Below are positions 8,540 through 17,512 of a DNA stretch of 40,616 nt, piece by piece; position 1 is the stretch's first letter; each line of letters begins with the position of its first letter. Below the pieces are notes generated by a model, which saw only the letters and a list, made by a program, of their open reading frames with translations, did not search any database and was not told where the DNA came from. This DNA comes from Parabacteroides faecalis. Its GTDB lineage: Bacteria > Bacteroidota > Bacteroidia > Bacteroidales > Tannerellaceae. The DNA is taken from NCBI RefSeq assembly GCF_022809355.1, contig NZ_JAKZMM010000037.1:1-40616 (forward strand), read 5' to 3'. Position numbers and translations under genes: made by a program.

Positions 8540-8573
8540 AAAAAGGTTCCCGCGACTCACGTCGCAGGAAACC
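8540..8573 (-). terminator. Terminator or attenuator hairpin between tolC and the adaptor gene
   Basis: On the minus strand GGTTTCCTGCGAC (8561-8573), a 4-base loop and GTCGCGGGAACC (8545-8556) form a strong stem with one bulge and one mismatch. A run of five T (8540-8544) follows. This is the form of a factor-independent terminator inside an otherwise co-directional cluster, so it may lower rather than abolish expression of the downstream pump genes. Confidence 0.75.
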
Positions 8574-8603
8574 CCATAAAAGAGAGTGGAGTGAATATCC
8601 CGT

Positions 8604-9920
8604 CTAAATATTGATATCGACGGGCTTCTTCTGATAAATGTTTAAAAGTTGTATACTCATGATTGCCATGTATTTCGACTGAAGTACCTCCTGCTGTGCA
8701 TTCAGCAGATTGTTCTTTTCTGTCAACATCTCTAACGTATTCTTCATCCCCAAGAAAAACTGTTCTTCAGTTAACTCGAAGCTTTGTTGTATATACGATA
8801 ATCTTTCAACTGCCGACATATATTGGCTCTGTGCAGACGTGGCGTCCAAATAAATCCCTTCAACAGTCTGCAACAGATCTTTCTGAGCGTTCAACAAGTC
8901 TAGCTGACTGGTAGTAATCGCTAGTTTTGCTTTATTATATGCTGTCTTTTTTTCTCGGTTCGCAAATATAGGAATATTAATCGTTAATCCAACACTTTCA
9001 TTGAATTTATTCCAAATTTGACTACCGAAAGTGTAGTTTGTACCCGAAAGATGCCCTGTTCCAATACCTGCATTCATAGACAACGTAGGCCAATAGGCTG
9101 CTTTTGCCTTTTCTTTTTCCAATTCTGCCACTTCGATAGAAAGTTCACTGCTTCGTATTTGTGGCATGACGGCCAACGAAGTCTGATAAATCGTCTGTTT
9201 ATCCGGTAATGGAGTTATCACTTCCGATTCATCTACATCCGGCATATTCAATGCTATATCCTGTGTTATATCCAGTTCAAGCAACTGTTTCAATTGTAGT
9301 TTATAATTATCCAAATTCGTTTGGGCAACCACCAATTGATATTTGTCTGTGCTGTACTGACTTTCCAACTGAGCCAGATCAACTGCGGAAATTGAGCCAG
9401 CTTTATACAGTTCTTCAGCCCGATCCCGTTCGGCCTTCGACGTTTCAACAGTATTTTCGTTAATTTCCACGGCTTCCATAGCATACATTACCTGAAGGTA
9501 TGTCTGCACAATGGCTATTTGGATATCATCTTCGCTTTGTTCTGTCGAAAGCTTATCCACTTCATTCTGTAACTTCTGTTGTTTAATGGTTTTATTACGC
9601 TGACCTCCATCGAAGAGAGTCCAGTTGGCATTCACCGCATAATTACCACTATAACTATTATTACTCTCAGCATCCGAAGAAGGATAGTTTACGAATCCTT
9701 GCGTCACTGAAGCTGATAAGGAAGGGAACAACTGAGCCTTTGCCAACTCTGTATCTTCCAATCCTGACAATTCATTCACCCGACTCTTTTTAATTTGGAT
9801 ATTATTTGCTAACGCATAATCCAAACATGAACGGAGCGTCCATTCTGCCGGTTGTTCCTGAGCTTGTACACTCGTTGTCAACAACCCGATTGATAATCCT
9901 ATAACTAATGTCCGCATCAT
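8604..9920 (-). CDS. TolC-family outer-membrane efflux channel
   Basis: An outer-membrane channel protein with two OEP repeats (PF02321), 438 residues from the chosen start. A signal peptide ends near TTSVQAQ. Long amphipathic helices rich in Gln, Glu, Lys and Ala alternate with short strands, as in TolC. The frame extends upstream to 9962, but the -7 box at 9943-9950 lies within that extension. ATG 9920 has an AAGGAAA ribosome-binding site just upstream, so I use it. It is the first gene of the minus-strand pump cluster and carries its own promoter, with a candidate LytTR repeat further upstream. Its partners are the adaptor, ATPase and permease that follow. Confidence 0.93.
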   Translation of the reverse strand: MMRTLVIGLSIGLLTTSVQAQEQPAEWTLRSCLDYALANNIQIKKSRVNELSGLEDTELAKAQLFPSLSASVTQGFVNYPSSDAESNNSYSGNYAVNANWTLFDGGQRNKTIKQQKLQNEVDKLSTEQSEDDIQIAIVQTYLQVMYAMEAVEINENTVETSKAERDRAEELYKAGSISAVDLAQLESQYSTDKYQLVVAQTNLDNYKLQLKQLLELDITQDIALNMPDVDESEVITPLPDKQTIYQTSLAVMPQIRSSELSIEVAELEKEKAKAAYWPTLSMNAGIGTGHLSGTNYTFGSQIWNKFNESVGLTINIPIFANREKKTAYNKAKLAITTSQLDLLNAQKDLLQTVEGIYLDATSAQSQYMSAVERLSYIQQSFELTEEQFFLGMKNTLEMLTEKNNLLNAQQEVLQSKYMAIMSIQLLNIYQKKPVDINI

Positions 9921-9942
9921 ATCTGTTTCCTTTTTACGAAAG

Positions 9943-9973
9943 CAAAAGTACAAGCCTCTCATTTCCTAGACAA
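9943..9973 (-). promoter_or_regulatory. Promoter of the TolC-like gene
   Basis: On the minus strand TACTTTTG (9943-9950) is a -7 box, and TTG (9971-9973) lies 20 bp upstream as the -33 box. The start of transcription is expected near 9936, with a leader of about 16 bases containing the ribosome-binding site. Confidence 0.75.
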
Positions 9974-9994
9974 TTAATATAGAAAGACCCGTTT

Positions 9995-10025
9995 TTTCTA
10001 TCGACAAATCCCCTATTTCTATCGA
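9995..10025. promoter_or_regulatory. Direct repeat with 21-bp period, candidate LytTR regulator site
   Basis: TTTCTATCGA occurs exactly at 9995-10004 and 10016-10025, a period of 21 bp, with further flanking identity (T-rich before, AAA after). On the minus strand this reads TCGATAGAAA, 11 bases, TCGATAGAAA. It starts about 21 bp upstream of the tolC -33 box. LytTR regulators such as YpdB and AgrA bind direct repeats with about this spacing, and a LytTR gene is in the same cluster. The site could also act on tyrS, which diverges here. Confidence 0.5.
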
Positions 10026-10072
10026 TAAAACAAAAAAGTAGCGCTTCGCCGACTTAAATCAATTAATAATCG

Positions 10073-10080
10073 TATCTTTG
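10073..10080 (+). promoter_or_regulatory. -7 box of tyrS
   Basis: TATCTTTG matches TAnnTTTG. It lies 34 bp upstream of the tyrS ATG. I see no convincing -33 box. Confidence 0.65.
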
Positions 10081-10114
10081 CCCACACTAAACATATTTAT
10101 AATGAACTAATACG

Positions 10115-11407
10115 ATGAATTTTGTAGAAGAATTAAGATGGCGTGGAATGGTTCATACCATGATGCCGGGTACTGAAGAATTGTTGGAAAAAGAAATGGT
10201 TACCGCTTATGTCGGTATTGATCCGACTGCCGATTCTTTGCATATCGGCCATTTGGTGAGCGTGATGATCTTAAAACATTTCCAACGTTGCGGTCACAAA
10301 CCGTTGGCTTTGGTAGGTGGTGCAACAGGTATGATTGGAGACCCGTCTGGTAAATCAGCAGAACGAAATCTGTTAGACGAGGAAACATTACGTCATAATC
10401 AGGAATGTATCAAAAAGCAGTTGAGCAAATTTCTGGACTTTGAATCAGATGCTCCCAACAAAGCAGAATTGGTAAACAACTACGACTGGATGAAAGACTT
10501 TACTTTCCTGGATTTTGCCCGGACAGTAGGAAAGCACATTACCGTCAACTACATGATGGCAAAAGATTCTGTTCAGAAACGTCTGAACGGTGAAGCCCGC
10601 GACGGTCTTTCTTTCACCGAATTTACTTACCAGTTATTACAAGGATACGACTTCCTGTATCTTTACGAACATAAGAACTGCAAACTTCAGATGGGTGGTT
10701 CAGACCAATGGGGAAACATTACTACAGGTGCTGAACTGATCCGCCGTACAAACGGAGGTGAAGTATTTGCATTAACCTGCCCGCTTATCACGAAAGCCGA
10801 CGGCGGTAAGTTCGGTAAGACAGAATCAGGTAATATCTGGTTGGATCGTCGTTATACTTCTCCTTATAAATTCTATCAGTTCTGGCTGAATGTAAGTGAT
10901 GCCGATGCAGCTAAATACATTAAGATCTTTACGGCTCTTCCCAAAGAAGAAATCGAGGCTCTGATTGCAGAACAAGAAGCAGCGCCTCACTTACGTCCGT
11001 TACAAAAACGATTGGCTAAAGAAGTTACCATTATGGTACATTCGCAAGAAGATTACGATGCTGCTGTTGAAGCTTCTAATATCTTGTTCGGTAATGCAAC
11101 ATCTGAGGCATTAAAGAAACTGGACGAAGAGACCTTGCTTGATGTATTTAACGGTGTTCCTCAGTTTGAAGTATCACGTGATGACGTTGCAGCCGGAATC
11201 AAGCTGATCGATCTGTGTACAGAAAAAGCAAACGTATTCCCGTCAAAAGGTGAAATGCGTAAACTGATCCAAAGCGGAGGTGTAAGCATCAATAAAGAAA
11301 AGGTATCTGATACTGATATGGTAGTTAATACCAGTCATTTATTAGACGAAAAATACCTTCTTGTACAACGTGGCAAGAAAAATTATTACTTGATTATTGT
11401 AAAATAA
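10115..11407 (+). CDS. tyrS: Tyrosyl-tRNA synthetase
   Basis: A class I aminoacyl-tRNA synthetase that charges tRNA-Tyr in the cytoplasm, 430 residues, a normal length for bacterial TyrS. The HIGH motif is at 43-46, and the KMSKS loop appears as KFGKT at 232-236, the usual TyrS variant. The tyrosine-pocket segment YQLLQGYDF and GGSDQWGN lie between them. The C-terminal S4 RNA-binding domain (about 365-425) contains [15 protein letters not shown]. It has its own -7 box and is followed by a palindrome that carries the promoter of tRNA-Gln. Confidence 0.97.
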   Translation: MNFVEELRWRGMVHTMMPGTEELLEKEMVTAYVGIDPTADSLHIGHLVSVMILKHFQRCGHKPLALVGGATGMIGDPSGKSAERNLLDEETLRHNQECIKKQLSKFLDFESDAPNKAELVNNYDWMKDFTFLDFARTVGKHITVNYMMAKDSVQKRLNGEARDGLSFTEFTYQLLQGYDFLYLYEHKNCKLQMGGSDQWGNITTGAELIRRTNGGEVFALTCPLITKADGGKFGKTESGNIWLDRRYTSPYKFYQFWLNVSDADAAKYIKIFTALPKEEIEALIAEQEAAPHLRPLQKRLAKEVTIMVHSQEDYDAAVEASNILFGNATSEALKKLDEETLLDVFNGVPQFEVSRDDVAAGIKLIDLCTEKANVFPSKGEMRKLIQSGGVSINKEKVSDTDMVVNTSHLLDEKYLLVQRGKKNYYLIIVK

Positions 11408-11418
11408 TGAGAAAATAC

Positions 11419-11451
11419 TTGCAAAGGTAAAAAATAGTATTTACCTTTGCA
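11419..11451 (+). promoter_or_regulatory. Promoter of tRNA-Gln within a 12-bp palindrome
   Basis: TTG (11419-11421), 20 bp, then TACCTTTG (11442-11449) gives a full Bacteroidetes promoter for tRNA-Gln. The sequence TGCAAAGGTAAA (11420-11431) is the exact inverse of TTTACCTTTGCA (11440-11451), with an 8-base loop. The left arm therefore holds a second -7 box on the minus strand, pointing into tyrS. The hairpin may also mark the end of the tyrS transcript. Confidence 0.7.
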
Positions 11452-11474
11452 GTGCTTTTGAGAAAGCATCGGAT

Positions 11475-11545
11475 TGTCTCATGGTGTAATGGTAGCACTA
11501 CAGTTTTTGGTTCTGTCTGTCGAGGTTCGAATCCTCGTGAGACAA
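11475..11545 (+). tRNA. tRNA-Gln (anticodon TTG)
   Basis: A cloverleaf with a perfect acceptor stem (TGTCTCA pairing with TGAGACA), D-arm GGTGTAATGGTAGCAC, anticodon loop TTTTGGT with TTG, and T-arm GAGGTTCGAATCCTC. The discriminator is A at 11545. The next bases are CTC, so CCA is not encoded, unlike in the tRNA-Lys at 199. It is preceded by its own promoter and followed by a terminator. Confidence 0.95.
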
Positions 11546-11561
11546 CTCACAATTCGAAAGG

Positions 11562-11593
11562 CGCTTGTTATCAACAGATAACAGGCGTTTTTT
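11562..11593 (+). terminator. Intrinsic terminator after tRNA-Gln
   Basis: CGCTTGTTATC (11562-11572) pairs with GATAACAGGCG (11577-11587) around a 4-base loop, with one G-T pair. Six T follow at 11588-11593. Confidence 0.88.
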
Positions 11594-11624
11594 CTTTTAT
11601 ACAGAAAAGCCCGGACAAAACAAA

Positions 11625-11792
11625 CGAGAATCATTTTCAATTCCCATTAGTTTCATTTTCAATCCTCGTCAGTTTTAATTTCAAAGGATATTTTCACTAC
11701 TTCAAAAGCCGGCGTATTTTAGTGAAAAGCCGGCGTAAATTGACAAAAATACGCCGGCTTTTGATGAAAATACAAGGTATAATAAAAAGGAA
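11625..11792. repeat. 21-bp-period degenerate array with a 17-bp inverted repeat
   Basis: The gap from tRNA-Gln to rubrerythrin (11546-11948) holds about seven or eight 21-bp segments. TTTTCA-like and AAAAG blocks recur in phase from 11625. The best copies are at 11709-11729 and 11730-11750, both starting CCGGCGTA. Arms 11704-11720 and 11746-11762 (AAAAGCCGGCGTATTTT and its exact inverse) form a perfect 17-bp inverted repeat with a 25-base gap. The plus-strand frame is open through the array and the tRNA, so I treat that frame as spurious. The rubrerythrin promoter follows at 11884. Confidence 0.7.
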
Positions 11793-11883
11793 ACTATCTA
11801 CACTTTTTCAGGCTGATAGATTCTGTCTATCCAACCATAAAAATTACCACTTAAATAAATTCTTCCAAACCAAAACTAAACCC

Positions 11884-11891
11884 TACCTTTG
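11884..11891 (+). promoter_or_regulatory. -7 box of rubrerythrin
   Basis: TACCTTTG matches TAnnTTTG and lies 57 bp before the rubrerythrin ATG. Because it overlaps the upstream extension of that frame, it rules out starts before about 11898. The -33 region is not recognisable. Confidence 0.65.
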
Positions 11892-11948
11892 TCTGTTGTA
11901 AAGATAAAGCGAACAAATAAATTAATAACCAATAAAAAAGTAAATAGT

Positions 11949-12527
11949 ATGGGAAAGAGTATTAAAGGAACACGTACAGAACAGAATTTGTTGAAATCAT
12001 TCGCAGGTGAATCACAGGCAAGAAGTCGCTATACTTATTTTGCCAGCGTAGCCAAGAAAGAAGGTTTTGAACAAATAGCAGCAGTCTTCATGGAAACAGC
12101 TGAACAGGAAAAAGAACACGCAAAACGATTCTTCAAATTCCTGGAAGGCGGCATGGTTGAAATCACCGCTTCATATCCGGCTGGCATCATCAGTACTACC
12201 AAAGAAAACTTGGCAGCAGCAGCAGCCGGCGAAAACGAAGAATGGGCTGATTTATACCCAGAATTTGCTAAAGTAGCCGACGAAGAAGGTTTCCCGGAAG
12301 TAGCCGTTGCTTTCCGTATGATTGCCAAAGTAGAAGCAGAACACGAAAAACGCTATCGTACACTGTTAGCTCGTGTAGAAGCTGAAAAAGTGTTTGAAAG
12401 AGACGAAGAAATTTTGTGGCAATGCCGTAACTGTGGTTTCGTATTGAGCGCCAAGAAAGCTCCGCTGAAATGTCCGGCATGTTTGCATCCGCAGGCTTAC
12501 TTCGAACCGATGAAACAAAACTATTAA
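11949..12527 (+). CDS. rbr: Rubrerythrin
   Basis: A non-haem di-iron peroxidase that reduces hydrogen peroxide in anaerobes, cytoplasmic, 192 residues. The N-terminal four-helix ferritin-like domain has Glu21, Glu54 and His57 (EKEH) and the second helix pair with EAEHEKR at about 129-135, which together carry the iron ligands. The C-terminal rubredoxin domain has Cys159-x-x-Cys162 and Cys175-x-x-Cys178 to hold one iron. The start at 11949 ([12 protein letters not shown]) matches the family's usual N-terminus and sits after the -7 box at 11884. It forms a single-gene unit between that promoter and the terminator at 12564. The role fits oxidative-stress defence of a strict anaerobe. Confidence 0.97.
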   Translation: MGKSIKGTRTEQNLLKSFAGESQARSRYTYFASVAKKEGFEQIAAVFMETAEQEKEHAKRFFKFLEGGMVEITASYPAGIISTTKENLAAAAAGENEEWADLYPEFAKVADEEGFPEVAVAFRMIAKVEAEHEKRYRTLLARVEAEKVFERDEEILWQCRNCGFVLSAKKAPLKCPACLHPQAYFEPMKQNY

Positions 12528-12901
12528 TCAAAATAAAAGATATAATAGTCTGATAAATTTAACAAAAAAGCTGTTGTACAATATGTGCAACAGCTTTTTT
12601 ACTTTATAAATAAATCTATAGAAGAAAAGGAGTTTTTTCCCTCAAAAGCTAGAACAATACTTAAATAAAAACCTATACCTTATATTATATATACATACCG
12701 AAAGAGCTAACATTAAAATAAATTCAGAAAAAAACAGTGTTAAACATACCGTTTAATTACTTTTTTTATTATTTTTACGGCGTCGTAATGAAAAGAGTAC
12801 AATCTTAGTTAATGTTAGCCTGTTTGTATTCGATTTATTATAACGATTATGTGCTAATCGTGGAAAACAAAATTTTTAGTTAACCTGAAAAAAGGATGTC
12901 T
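12528..12901 (+). other. Long leader region of the glucan-locus SusC gene
   Basis: After the rubrerythrin terminator this AT-rich stretch holds no gene. I find no exact TAnnTTTG box. The nearest candidate is TATTTTTA around 12768-12775, with G replaced by A, which would give a leader of more than 100 bases. The ribosome-binding site AAAGG at 12891-12895 serves the SusC start. A long leader may carry regulation, but I see no known riboswitch. Confidence 0.4.
12564..12600 (+). terminator. Intrinsic terminator after rubrerythrin
   Basis: Arms 12564-12579 (AAAAAAGCTGTTGTAC) and 12585-12600 (GTGCAACAGCTTTTTT) pair with one T-G pair. The T-run completes a standard terminator 37 bp after the stop codon. 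Confidence 0.9.
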
Positions 12902-15883
12902 ATGCTTAGAAAGAAAATGTTCTCTTCTTTCAAACATTCGAGGACTGCAGCAGTCTCGATGTTGATGTCTTTCTGTATGACAGGAGCTGTCTTTGCACAG
13001 AAAGGTATGATTAAAGGTACTGTAGTGGACGAAAATGGCGAACCGGTTATCGGTGCTAATGTCCTAGTAAAAGGAACTACTAACGGAACAATTACCGACA
13101 TGGACGGTAATTATGTTATTAACGTGGAAAACATGAAAAATGTAGTCCTGCAAGTTTCGTATGTGGGATACAATTCCATTGAAGAAGCTGTAAAAGGACG
13201 CGAAACAGTTCCTATTAAACTAGAATCTTCCGTAGTAAATTTGGGAGAAGTCGTAGCAATCGGTTACGGTACACAGACACGTAAGGAAATTACAGGTTCT
13301 GTAGCCAATGTCTCTGAAGAAAACTTCAACAAAGGTGTTACACGTGATGCCTCTGATTTGTTACAAGGTAAAGTCGCTGGTTTAACAATTACTTCCGGTT
13401 CAGGCGATGTAACCCGTGGTTCACAAATCCAGTTGCGTGGTACTTCTACTTTGCAGAATGACCAAGGTCCGATGATCGTTATTGATGGGGTTCCTGGCGG
13501 TGATATGTCAACGGTTTCTCCAACAGATATCGAATCAATTTCTGTATTGAAAGACGCCTCTTCAGCTGCTATTTATGGATCTCGTGCTGCTGGTGGTGTT
13601 ATCTTGATCACAACCAAACGCGGTTCAGGATCTAAGACGCAAATTAATTATGACGGTTATGTAACCGCTTCAACTGTTGCCAACAAGCCCGACATGCTGA
13701 ATGCAGCCGAATGGAGAGCTGCCAATGAAGCGTTAGGGAAAGATATTTCTATCTATGATAAATATAACAATGACACTGATTGGTTCGATGAAATGACTCG
13801 TACAGGTATTTCTCAGCAACACTCTTTGTCTTTGTCGGGTGGTTCATCAAAGAGCAACTACCGTGCATCCTATACCTATATGGACCGTAACGGTGTTGCC
13901 CGTGATAACTGGATGAAGCGCCATAGCTTCCGTTTCCAGTTCCAGCAGCGTGCCATCAACGATCGCTTGCGTATCGGATTAACCGGTTCTGCAACATTAA
14001 CTGATATGCAGATGCCGTTTGCAGATGACTTCATCTTGGCCTACAACATGTTGCCTGTATATCCGGTTTATAATGCAGATGGTTCTTATTTCACCGATGC
14101 GAACCACAATTACGACCAAGGTAACCCGGTACAGAACCAGGATCAGAACTATAAGAAAAGAACAAACAACTATTTCTATGGAGCTGGTGATGTACAATTC
14201 ACTATCATAGATGGATTGACAACCAAAGTTCAATTGTATAAGAGTCGTTTTAATTCTGATTATAGTGAATGGCAAGATCCTCGTAACTCCAGAGGGCAAG
14301 GTTCCACAGGTCTAGGTGTCCGCCAAGCAAGAACTTGGGATCGTGATTTGTTGGAATGGACAGGTAATTATAACAAAGCTTTCGGAAGTGACGAACAGCA
14401 TAAATTAGATGCTATCATCGGTTACTCTTGGGAAAGTAATAAATATGCCGATCAAAGATCACAAGTTTCAAACTTCGCTGTGGTAGGAATGGGAGCAGAT
14501 AATCTGCAAAGTGGTAACTTATTACAAATTGGTAACATCACTTCCAGCCGAAATGAATATAAATTGATCTCTTTGTTTGCCCGTGCCCACTATAGCTATT
14601 TGGAAAGATATATGATCACCGCTACAGTACGTCGAGATGGTTCCTCTAAGTTCGGTGCCAATCATAAGTGGGGTACTTTCCCATCCGTATCAGCAGCTTG
14701 GGGTATCAGTCAGGAATCTTTCATGGAAGATGTTAAATGGGTAAACGACTTGAAACTGCGCGCCGGTTATGGTGTAACAGGTAACCAGGACGGTTTACAG
14801 CCTTATAAATCATTGGATCTGTATTCAGCAGCCGGAACTTATTATAACAATGGAGCATGGCCTATTGCTTATCGAATGTCACAGAATGCCAATGCAGATT
14901 TGAAATGGGAACAAACAGCCATGTTGAATATCGGTTTGGACTTTACATTATTCAACAGCCGTTTGAACGGTACTATCGAATGGTATGATAAACGGACTTC
15001 TGATATGCTGTATAATTATGAAGTTTCTACTCCTACCTATGTGTATAATACCATTGCCGCTAACGTAGGTGATATGAAGAATACCGGTGTTGAAATTTTA
15101 TTGAACTTAGACGTTATCCGTAACAAGAACTTCACATGGAATACTTCTATCAACTTAGCACACAATAAAAATGAAATCACAAAGTTGTCTAACGAATTAT
15201 ATTCTACAGGCAAAGTATATGTAGGTGACCCATGGATCCGTGGTGGTTCAGGTGTAACATCACATGTATTGGAAGTTGGTCATCCAGTTGGCCAATTCTA
15301 CATGTTGAAATGTAATGGACTAGACGAAAATGGTAAATATATCATCGAAGATATCAACGGAGATGGTCAGATTACAGACGATGACCGTACATACTGTGGT
15401 GATGCCCAGCCGGATTTGACTTACGGATGGAATAACACCTTCACTTGGAAGAACTGGGATGCCAGCATCTTCTTCCGTGGAACTATCGGCAACAAAGTCT
15501 TGAATAACCCGCTGGCTGCCTATGGTAACAACACGTATATTGATGGTAACAATGCGATGGACAATGATGATTTGTTAGTATTACGTGAGAACTCTCGTAT
15601 ATGCTCATACTACATCGAAAATGCTTCATACCTTCGTTTAGACAATATGTCAATAGGTTACACATTCAATACAAAGAAAATTGACTGGTTGGAAAAAGCC
15701 CGCATTTATGTAGCAGGACAAAACTTGTTCGTAATTACAGGCTATAAAGGTCTTGACCCTGAAGTAGAAAACTTCCGTGGTGAAGCCAGTGATAATAATG
15801 CCGGTTTGGATCCAGGTATTGAACCACGTAACTATATGCCAAAAGCAAGATCATTTACATTTGGTGTTAACTTAACATTCTAA
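12902..15883 (+). CDS. SusC-like TonB-dependent outer-membrane transporter (glucan locus)
   Basis: A SusC/RagA family porin that pulls oligosaccharides into the periplasm using TonB energy, 993 residues. A signal peptide ends near GAVFAQ. A carboxypeptidase-regulatory-like domain (about 30-110, with GTTNGTITDMDGNY) is followed by a TonB-box-like segment EVVAIGYGTQ, the plug domain (GSRAAGGVILITTKRG at its end) and a 22-strand barrel ending FTFGVNLTF. ATG 12896 lies directly against the AAAGG ribosome-binding site, so I prefer ATG 12902, which has a 6-base spacing. SusD follows after 15 bp with a clear AAGGAG site. An alpha-glucan substrate is inferred from the neighbouring pullulanase and MalQ genes. 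Confidence 0.93.
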   Translation: MLRKKMFSSFKHSRTAAVSMLMSFCMTGAVFAQKGMIKGTVVDENGEPVIGANVLVKGTTNGTITDMDGNYVINVENMKNVVLQVSYVGYNSIEEAVKGRETVPIKLESSVVNLGEVVAIGYGTQTRKEITGSVANVSEENFNKGVTRDASDLLQGKVAGLTITSGSGDVTRGSQIQLRGTSTLQNDQGPMIVIDGVPGGDMSTVSPTDIESISVLKDASSAAIYGSRAAGGVILITTKRGSGSKTQINYDGYVTASTVANKPDMLNAAEWRAANEALGKDISIYDKYNNDTDWFDEMTRTGISQQHSLSLSGGSSKSNYRASYTYMDRNGVARDNWMKRHSFRFQFQQRAINDRLRIGLTGSATLTDMQMPFADDFILAYNMLPVYPVYNADGSYFTDANHNYDQGNPVQNQDQNYKKRTNNYFYGAGDVQFTIIDGLTTKVQLYKSRFNSDYSEWQDPRNSRGQGSTGLGVRQARTWDRDLLEWTGNYNKAFGSDEQHKLDAIIGYSWESNKYADQRSQVSNFAVVGMGADNLQSGNLLQIGNITSSRNEYKLISLFARAHYSYLERYMITATVRRDGSSKFGANHKWGTFPSVSAAWGISQESFMEDVKWVNDLKLRAGYGVTGNQDGLQPYKSLDLYSAAGTYYNNGAWPIAYRMSQNANADLKWEQTAMLNIGLDFTLFNSRLNGTIEWYDKRTSDMLYNYEVSTPTYVYNTIAANVGDMKNTGVEILLNLDVIRNKNFTWNTSINLAHNKNEITKLSNELYSTGKVYVGDPWIRGGSGVTSHVLEVGHPVGQFYMLKCNGLDENGKYIIEDINGDGQITDDDRTYCGDAQPDLTYGWNNTFTWKNWDASIFFRGTIGNKVLNNPLAAYGNNTYIDGNNAMDNDDLLVLRENSRICSYYIENASYLRLDNMSIGYTFNTKKIDWLEKARIYVAGQNLFVITGYKGLDPEVENFRGEASDNNAGLDPGIEPRNYMPKARSFTFGVNLTF

Positions 15884-15898
15884 TAAGGAGATTTACTT

Positions 15899-17491
15899 AT
15901 GAAACGAAAAACTATATTATCTTTTTTAACAGGAATATGTATGTTAGGAGGTTTAACATCATGTTTTAATTTGGATGAAACGGTGTATGACAAACTTCCT
16001 GCAGAAACATTCGGCCAAACAGAAGTTGAAATTAATGCGTTGGTAGGCAACGCTCATAATACAATGAAACGTTTTGCTACAACTTTCATGCATACCTCTG
16101 AATGTGCCGGCTCTATGGCTGTTGTCCCGACTCGTTTAGGCGGTGACTGGTACGATGGTGGTCAGTATGCAGAAATGTACATGCATTCATGGACAGGTAT
16201 GACTCTTCGTATCCGTGACTCATGGGATGCTGCTACTGAATCGATTGCTACTTGTAACGCAGCAATCGACCTACTCCAAAACACTACTATCCTAAGTGAC
16301 ATTGATAAAGAAAAGAAAATAGCAGATGTACGTGGTGTACGTGCTTTTTGGATTTATGTTATGATGGATTATTGGGGAAATATACCTTTACTAGTTGAAT
16401 ACAGTGCAACAGACAAAGTATATCCTAACAATTCTTCTCGTCAGACTGTATTTGATTGGTTAACAACAGAGCTAAACGAGATTAAAGATATTTGTCCAAC
16501 AGTATCTACTGCTAATTATGGTTCTTTTACACAAGGTGCTGCTTATACTTTATTAGCTAAACTGTATTTGAATGCAGAAGCTTGGGGTGTAACTACATCT
16601 GAAAACAATTATCAAAAGGTAGTTGAGTACTGCGACAAAGTTATGTCGTTGGGATATACCTTGGAACCTAATTGGAAAGATAATTTTAGTGTCAACAACC
16701 AGAACTCAAAAGAAGCTATCTTAGCAGCAACTTTCAGCAGTGCCGATACAGGTAGCGATGGTAATATCAAATGGGAACTACACAACAATACCTTGCACTA
16801 TAAAGATTATTTAGCGTTAGGAATTGATGCAGCAAATACATGGAATGGTATTTGTGCCCAGCCGGATTATGTAAAATTATTCCCGGAAGATGATCCTCGT
16901 CGTGAAGGTAGTTTCTTGATTGGAATGATGATTGATCAAACAACAGGAGAACCTGTTATAACAGACCATGGATATGAATTAAATCATACAGTTGATGTTA
17001 CCATTATTCCTGGCACAGAATATGCCGGTTCTAACTGGGGTGCAGTTAATCAGCATGATGGTGCCCGCTGCTTCAAATGGGAATTCGCTACGGACTTAAC
17101 AACGTCAATGGAAAATGACTTCCATATTTTCCGCTTGGCCGATGTATATTTAATGAAAGCTGAAGCTTTATTACGGGGAGGAGGTAATGCCGGTGAAGCT
17201 ACAACCTTAGTTAATGCGATCCGTGAACGCGCATACGGCAATTCTGATCATGATTATTCAAGTGTGTCACTTGCCGATGTTCAACTTGAACGTCGCTTAG
17301 AACTAGCATGGGAATGCCATTCACGACAGGATGATATCCGTTTCGGTTGTTACGACCAAGGTATGTGGCCAGAATCAAATTGTGCTCGTCTTACAGGTGA
17401 ACATCTGAAATTAATGCCTATTTCTCAGGATGCATGGCAGTTAAATCCGAATTTAACTCAGAATCCGGGTTATGCAGCTTTCAGTAATTAA
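15899..17491 (+). CDS. SusD-like surface glycan-binding lipoprotein (glucan locus)
   Basis: The SusD/RagB partner of the preceding SusC, 530 residues. A lipoprotein signal ends in the lipobox LTSC with Cys22. The mature protein would sit on the outer-membrane surface and cap the SusC barrel. The helical TPR-like fold is suggested by segments such as VRGVRAFWIYVMMDYWGNIPL and by the C-terminal RRLELAWECHSRQDDIRF, common to SusD proteins. An AAGGAG ribosome-binding site at 15885-15890 precedes the ATG. The following small secreted-protein gene starts 21 bp after the stop. Which glycan it binds cannot be read from the sequence alone. Confidence 0.93.
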   Translation: MKRKTILSFLTGICMLGGLTSCFNLDETVYDKLPAETFGQTEVEINALVGNAHNTMKRFATTFMHTSECAGSMAVVPTRLGGDWYDGGQYAEMYMHSWTGMTLRIRDSWDAATESIATCNAAIDLLQNTTILSDIDKEKKIADVRGVRAFWIYVMMDYWGNIPLLVEYSATDKVYPNNSSRQTVFDWLTTELNEIKDICPTVSTANYGSFTQGAAYTLLAKLYLNAEAWGVTTSENNYQKVVEYCDKVMSLGYTLEPNWKDNFSVNNQNSKEAILAATFSSADTGSDGNIKWELHNNTLHYKDYLALGIDAANTWNGICAQPDYVKLFPEDDPRREGSFLIGMMIDQTTGEPVITDHGYELNHTVDVTIIPGTEYAGSNWGAVNQHDGARCFKWEFATDLTTSMENDFHIFRLADVYLMKAEALLRGGGNAGEATTLVNAIRERAYGNSDHDYSSVSLADVQLERRLELAWECHSRQDDIRFGCYDQGMWPESNCARLTGEHLKLMPISQDAWQLNPNLTQNPGYAAFSN

Positions 17492-17512
17492 TTTATAAAA
17501 AACTTATTTATC

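Noticed and set aside
11452-11901. A 149-residue frame after tyrS
   Set aside because: It runs through tRNA-Gln, its terminator and the 21-bp array, so it is an open frame by chance.
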